A DNA stretch of 9,475 bases from the NCBI GenBank assembly GCA_050942695.1, contig JBMNNU010000117.1, positions 1-9,475 on the forward strand, read 5' to 3'. The DNA is from JBMNNU01 sp050942695. Lineage in GTDB: Bacteria > Chloroflexota > UBA6077. This document shows positions 6,847 through 9,475 of this stretch, one piece after another. Every line of letters begins with the position of its first letter. Position 1 is the first letter of the stretch. Position numbers and translations under genes: made by a program. The notes below the pieces were generated by a model. The model saw nothing but the letters and a program-made list of their open reading frames with translations, did no database searches and was not told where the DNA came from.

Positions 6847-7251
6847 ATGGATTATTCACAATTCGTGGCCGAGGTCCAGCAACGGGCTGAATTCGAGTCG
6901 CCGGAAGATGCAGAGAAGGCCATCGACGCGGTTCTGGAGACTTTGGGAGAGCGGTTGACATCTAACGATGCCCACAGCCTGGCGGAGCAGTTGCCGATTG
7001 AGCTGGGCCAAACCGTAAAAGGGGCTATGTCCGGCCAGGATTTCGGCGTGGACGACTTCATCAATCGTGTCAGTTACCGCGAAGGGGTAGACATGACCGA
7101 AGCCGAGATCCATACGCGCGTTATCCTGGAGGTGGTGAAGGAGTCGGTTTCGCCGGGGATGGTTAACCACATTCGCGGCCGACTCAAAGGCCAGTTCGAT
7201 TCCCTCTTCATGGGGCCGAGCAAAGGGCACGTGCCGGGCGGCCATAGATAA
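6847..7251 (+). CDS. DUF2267 domain protein
   Basis: The 134-residue soluble protein matches DUF2267 along nearly its whole length. It opens with YSQFVAEVQQRA, continues with the helix AEKAIDAVLETLGERLTS and the segment LAEQLPIELGQTVKG, and ends in the second helical repeat with HTRVILEVVKESVSPG. These proteins are small and helical, with no known enzymatic activity; none can be inferred here. The 3' tail (GPSKGHVPGGHR) is polar and probably flexible. The ATG at 6847 is preferred over the in-frame TTG at 6838 because GGGAG (6833-6837) sits nine bases before the ATG but directly abuts the TTG. It follows the S41 lipoprotein gene by only 27 bases, suggesting one transcript, and is followed by a strong hairpin terminator. 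Confidence 0.85.
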   Translation: MDYSQFVAEVQQRAEFESPEDAEKAIDAVLETLGERLTSNDAHSLAEQLPIELGQTVKGAMSGQDFGVDDFINRVSYREGVDMTEAEIHTRVILEVVKESVSPGMVNHIRGRLKGQFDSLFMGPSKGHVPGGHR

Positions 7252-7317
7252 GTAAAAAATCAACCGAGAGCGCGGAAACGACTCGCTGGCCACTGTAGTT
7301 GGGAAATCCTTGATCTA

Positions 7318-7335
7318 GCAGCCAGAAGGGGCTGC
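7318..7335 (+). other. Small hairpin in the convergent intergenic region
   Basis: GCAGCC (7318-7323) and GGCTGC (7330-7335) form a six-base GC-rich stem around a 6-base loop, in the 3' untranslated part of the DUF2267 transcript. No T-tract follows, so it is unlikely to terminate on its own. No other structure except the larger hairpin at 7375 was seen in this gap. Confidence 0.3.
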
Positions 7336-7374
7336 GGTTGATTGCGAAGGTGGGTTGGCAGTGTAGCCACTCGC

Positions 7375-7425
7375 GTCGGGTTAAGGACGGGCAACTGCCC
7401 GTCCTTAACCCGACTGTTATCTTTT
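7375..7425. terminator. Perfect long hairpin terminator between convergent genes
   Basis: The left arm (7375-7393, beginning GTCGGGTTAAGG) and the right arm (7396-7414, ending CCTTAACCCGAC) are perfect reverse complements over 19 bases, with AC between them; the practical loop is the four-base AACT. On the plus strand a T-rich tail (TGTTATCTTTT, 7415-7425) follows, giving good termination for DUF2267. On the minus strand the stem starts 9 bases beyond the stop of the binding-protein gene and could stop or stabilise that transcript, though no T-tract follows in that direction. The plus-strand tail overlaps the minus-strand stop codon. Confidence 0.85.
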
Positions 7426-8335
7426 ACAAGCCAAGTTCATCCAGAAACTCGGTTACTACCTTCTCGACGTCCTGGCCTTGCTCTTTGGTTTTGTAGTTAA
7501 GCTGCTGCATGGTCTCGTCGTCTATCTTACCGGCCAGCAAGTTTACGGCCTTCTCGAGTTGAGGATACTTCTCGAGCGTATCCATTCGCGCTACCGCTAC
7601 ACCGTCATAGGGCGGAAAGAACTGCTTGTCGTCCTCCAGGATGGTGAGTCCGTAGGTCACAAGCTCGCCGTCGGTGGAGAAGGCGTCGATCACGTCGACC
7701 TCACCCTGGCCTATCGCCTCATACTTCAAGGAAGCATCCATCCGCTTGGCATCCTTGAACTTCAGGCCGTAGGTCTCGATCCAGCCGGGATAGCCGTCCT
7801 TCCTGTTGAAGAACTCGTGCTCTCCGCCAAACACAAGTTGAGGAGCGATCTTCTGTAGATCCGAGTTCGTTTTCAGGTTGTGCTTGGCGGCCAACTCTTT
7901 GGAAACGGCGGTGGCGTAGGTGTTATTGAAACCGAACGGTTCCAGCCACTTCACCTTGAACTGTTCGTTGTACTCTTTCTGGACCAGATCGTAGACTTCC
8001 TTAGGGTCTTTCATGACGTCGCGCTTCAAAATAGCCATCAACCCTGTGCCGGTATAGTCCGGATAGATGTCGACTTCGCCCTTTTTCAAAGCCTCCCAGT
8101 TCACCATGGTGCCGCCTAGGTTGATCTTTCTCTCTACCTTGAGGTCGGTTTGCCTTTCGATGATCTGGGCTAGCAGTTCGCCAAGAACGAAACCTTCGTT
8201 ATAGTCCTTAGAGCTAACAACGACAGTTCCCGAACTCGAGTCGCCTGCGCTTGCCTGATTACCGCAGGCTGCGACCAGCGCTGCGATCACCAGCATCGCC
8301 GCAAGTGTCCCGAGTGTCTTGAATCGTGAAATCAA
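7424..8335 (-). CDS. Glycine betaine/osmoprotectant ABC transporter substrate-binding lipoprotein (OpuCC/OsmF-like)
   Basis: The 303-residue protein begins with a short lipoprotein signal peptide ending in VAAC (Cys24), then a flexible serine-rich linker. The mature part is a quaternary-amine binding fold of the OpuAC/QAC type. It includes SSKDYNEGFVLGE near residue 45, the conserved YPDYTGTG around 92-98, GEHEFF near 172 and VDVIDAFSTDGEL at 213-225. It should capture glycine betaine, choline or related compatible solutes outside the membrane and deliver them to the two permeases encoded just upstream. The open frame extends to a TTG at 8356, but the ribosome binding site AAGGAGG (8352-8346) lies inside that extension. 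The TTG at 8335, ten bases beyond it, is the better start. It is the last gene of its operon, 37 bases after the preceding permease gene. The exact ligand cannot be told from sequence. Confidence 0.92.
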   Translation of the reverse strand: MISRFKTLGTLAAMLVIAALVAACGNQASAGDSSSGTVVVSSKDYNEGFVLGELLAQIIERQTDLKVERKINLGGTMVNWEALKKGEVDIYPDYTGTGLMAILKRDVMKDPKEVYDLVQKEYNEQFKVKWLEPFGFNNTYATAVSKELAAKHNLKTNSDLQKIAPQLVFGGEHEFFNRKDGYPGWIETYGLKFKDAKRMDASLKYEAIGQGEVDVIDAFSTDGELVTYGLTILEDDKQFFPPYDGVAVARMDTLEKYPQLEKAVNLLAGKIDDETMQQLNYKTKEQGQDVEKVVTEFLDELGL

Positions 8336-8345
8336 CTTTTTTGTG

Positions 8346-8352
8346 CCTCCTT
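8346..8352 (-). promoter_or_regulatory. Ribosome binding site that fixes the binding-protein start
   Basis: On the minus strand the bases read AAGGAGG, a near-perfect anti-16S match. It sits ten bases before the TTG at 8335 and within codons 2-4 of the longer frame from 8356, so the longer start is unlikely. The neighbouring permease gene uses the same ten-base spacing (AAAGGAGG at 9023-9016 before the GTG at 9005). Confidence 0.75.
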
Positions 8353-8372
8353 GCAAGAAATGAGTTCTTTGA

Positions 8373-9005
8373 CTACTGATTCGCCGTCGTTATCTTCAGT
8401 CGTCTGGGGGTGACGGCGTTCTCAAACTTCCCGACGATCACCTCGCACAGTATCGCCAACAGGGCGGCGGGTATCGCCCCGGACAGGATCATGTTCACAC
8501 CCTTCTGGGTTTCGACGTTCCTCATCCCCATCCAGATCAAACCACCGAGCCCTCCAGACCCGATGAGAACGCCGAGGGTGGCAATTCCGATCGCTGTAAC
8601 GAGGGCTACTCTTACGCCCGCGAGGATGACAGGAAGAGCGAGCGGCAACTGGACCTGCCGCAGCAACTGGAGCCTAGTCATTCCCATGCCAATTCCTGCT
8701 TCGATCAAACCCTGGTCGACCCGTGTGATCGCTGTGTAGCTGTTACGAACTATCGGCAGCAGGGAGTACAGTACGAGTGCGATGACCAGAGTGGTATTAC
8801 CCAGGCCGAACAGCATCATGATGAAGGCTAGCATCGCTAGTGAAGGGATAGTCTGCAGCACCTCTGTGATGTTCATCACCAGGGATGCGAGCCACCGAAT
8901 CCGTGAGGTTATTATTCCCAGAGGTAGCCCGATCGCAGTCGCCAGAACCACCGCAATAACCGATAACTGCATATGCTCTAAAGAGAGTGCGAGGATTCGT
9001 TCCAC
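8373..9005 (-). CDS. Osmoprotectant ABC transporter permease (OpuCB/OpuCD-like)
   Basis: The 210-residue integral membrane protein has about five or six helices and a clear BPD-type permease core. The EAA loop that docks with the ATPase runs from about residue 102 to 124 (IEAGIGMGMTRLQLLRQVQL followed by PLALP). Family signatures TIPSLAMLAF, YSLLPIVRNSYT and GSGGLGGLIW are all present. Length is normal for the OpuC-type permeases, which lack the fused binding domain seen in some family members. The GTG start at 9005 is supported by AAAGGAGG (9023-9016). It lies 24 bases after the upstream permease gene and 37 bases before the binding-protein gene, so the three form one operon. With its paralogue it should make the heterodimeric membrane channel for betaine-type solutes. 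Confidence 0.92.
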   Translation of the reverse strand: MERILALSLEHMQLSVIAVVLATAIGLPLGIITSRIRWLASLVMNITEVLQTIPSLAMLAFIMMLFGLGNTTLVIALVLYSLLPIVRNSYTAITRVDQGLIEAGIGMGMTRLQLLRQVQLPLALPVILAGVRVALVTAIGIATLGVLIGSGGLGGLIWMGMRNVETQKGVNMILSGAIPAALLAILCEVIVGKFENAVTPRRLKITTANQ

Positions 9006-9029
9006 TGAATCCGAACCTCCTTTCCTATT

Positions 9030-9475
9030 TCAGTTCGATACTCGCAACCCTCGCGGGGTCAACGAGTATTCGATTCGGTTCATAGCCCCGCTCGCTATCA
9101 GCGCTAACAGAGCTGTAGGAATGGTACCGGCGGCGATCAAATAGAAGTCGTAGGTCACGATGCCGCTGAAGATAAGGTCGCCGAGCCCTCCCGCACCGAT
9201 AAGAGCGGATAACGTGGCCCAACTGAGTATGTAGATCGTTGACACGCGTATGCCGGCAATAATGATCGGCAGCGCGAGCGGCAATCGCACCATGAACAGC
9301 AGTTCCCAGTCGCTCATCCCCATACCTTTTCCAGCTTCGATGTAGGCGCGGTTGACATTCTTTATCCCGGTGTAGGTATTTCTTAGAATGGGCAAAAGGG
9401 AATAGAGAAAGAGGACTACTACTGCCGGAAACACCCCAATTCCCAGGATCGGTAGTACCAACGCCAGAAATGCCA
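9030..9475 (-). CDS. Second osmoprotectant ABC permease, 5' end cut by window edge
   Basis: The frame runs off the right edge of the window; 148 C-terminal residues are visible. A TTG at 9461 is in frame, but the protein clearly continues upstream of it (AFLALVLPILGIG), so that is not the start. It is paralogous to the next permease: YSLLPILRNTYTGI, an EAA loop (IEAGKGMGMSDWELLFMVRL, then PLALP) and GAGGLGDLIFSG line up with the same blocks there. Five helices would be expected in the full protein. The two permeases differ enough, especially around the EAA loop, to indicate a heterodimer and not a recent duplication. The gene order implies that the ATPase subunit lies beyond the right edge, ahead of this gene. 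Confidence 0.92.
   Translation of the reverse strand, partial: AFLALVLPILGIGVFPAVVVLFLYSLLPILRNTYTGIKNVNRAYIEAGKGMGMSDWELLFMVRLPLALPIIIAGIRVSTIYILSWATLSALIGAGGLGDLIFSGIVTYDFYLIAAGTIPTALLALIASGAMNRIEYSLTPRGLRVSN

Overview
The window is bacterial DNA of moderate GC content. It has compact genes, clear Shine-Dalgarno sites and frequent GTG/TTG starts. Two lipoprotein signal peptides point to an ordinary bacterial envelope. The mix of a PAS-rich histidine kinase, a DUF2267 protein, an S41 lipoprotein and an OpuC-type betaine importer would fit Chloroflexota or a related Gram-positive-like lineage. No phylogenetic marker is present, so that placement is only a guess. I see no rRNA, tRNA, CRISPR array, insertion sequence or phage gene.

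The left 7.25 kb is transcribed rightward. It starts with the C-terminal part of a PAS-PAS-HisKA-HATPase sensor kinase cut by the window edge (1-1284). A 190-base gap with a promoter-like site and a dyad leads to an EamA/DMT-family exporter (1475-2323). Next comes a small FlgM-type anti-sigma-28 factor (2473-2766) with an inverted repeat just ahead of its ribosome binding site. The following gap of about 340 bases hides a leftward open frame (2735-2995) that reads like real protein but has no good start, probably a gene remnant. An ICMT/PEMT-like membrane methyltransferase (3104-3754) ends at a strong intrinsic terminator. An MFS transporter (3937-5193), an S41-family lipoprotein peptidase (5488-6819) and a DUF2267 protein (6847-7251) complete the rightward set. 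The last two are only 27 bases apart and probably co-transcribed.

The right 2 kb is transcribed leftward and converges on the DUF2267 gene at a perfect 19-base-arm hairpin (7375-7414). It holds the distal part of a quaternary-amine/osmoprotectant ABC importer operon: an incomplete permease running off the right edge, a second permease, and the substrate-binding lipoprotein. The ATPase is expected beyond the right edge.

Apart from the ABC importer and perhaps the S41-DUF2267 pair, the genes look like separate single-gene units and do not form an evident new system. The points most worth a second look are the orphan flgM with its upstream dyad, the hidden antisense remnant beside it, and several start-codon corrections.
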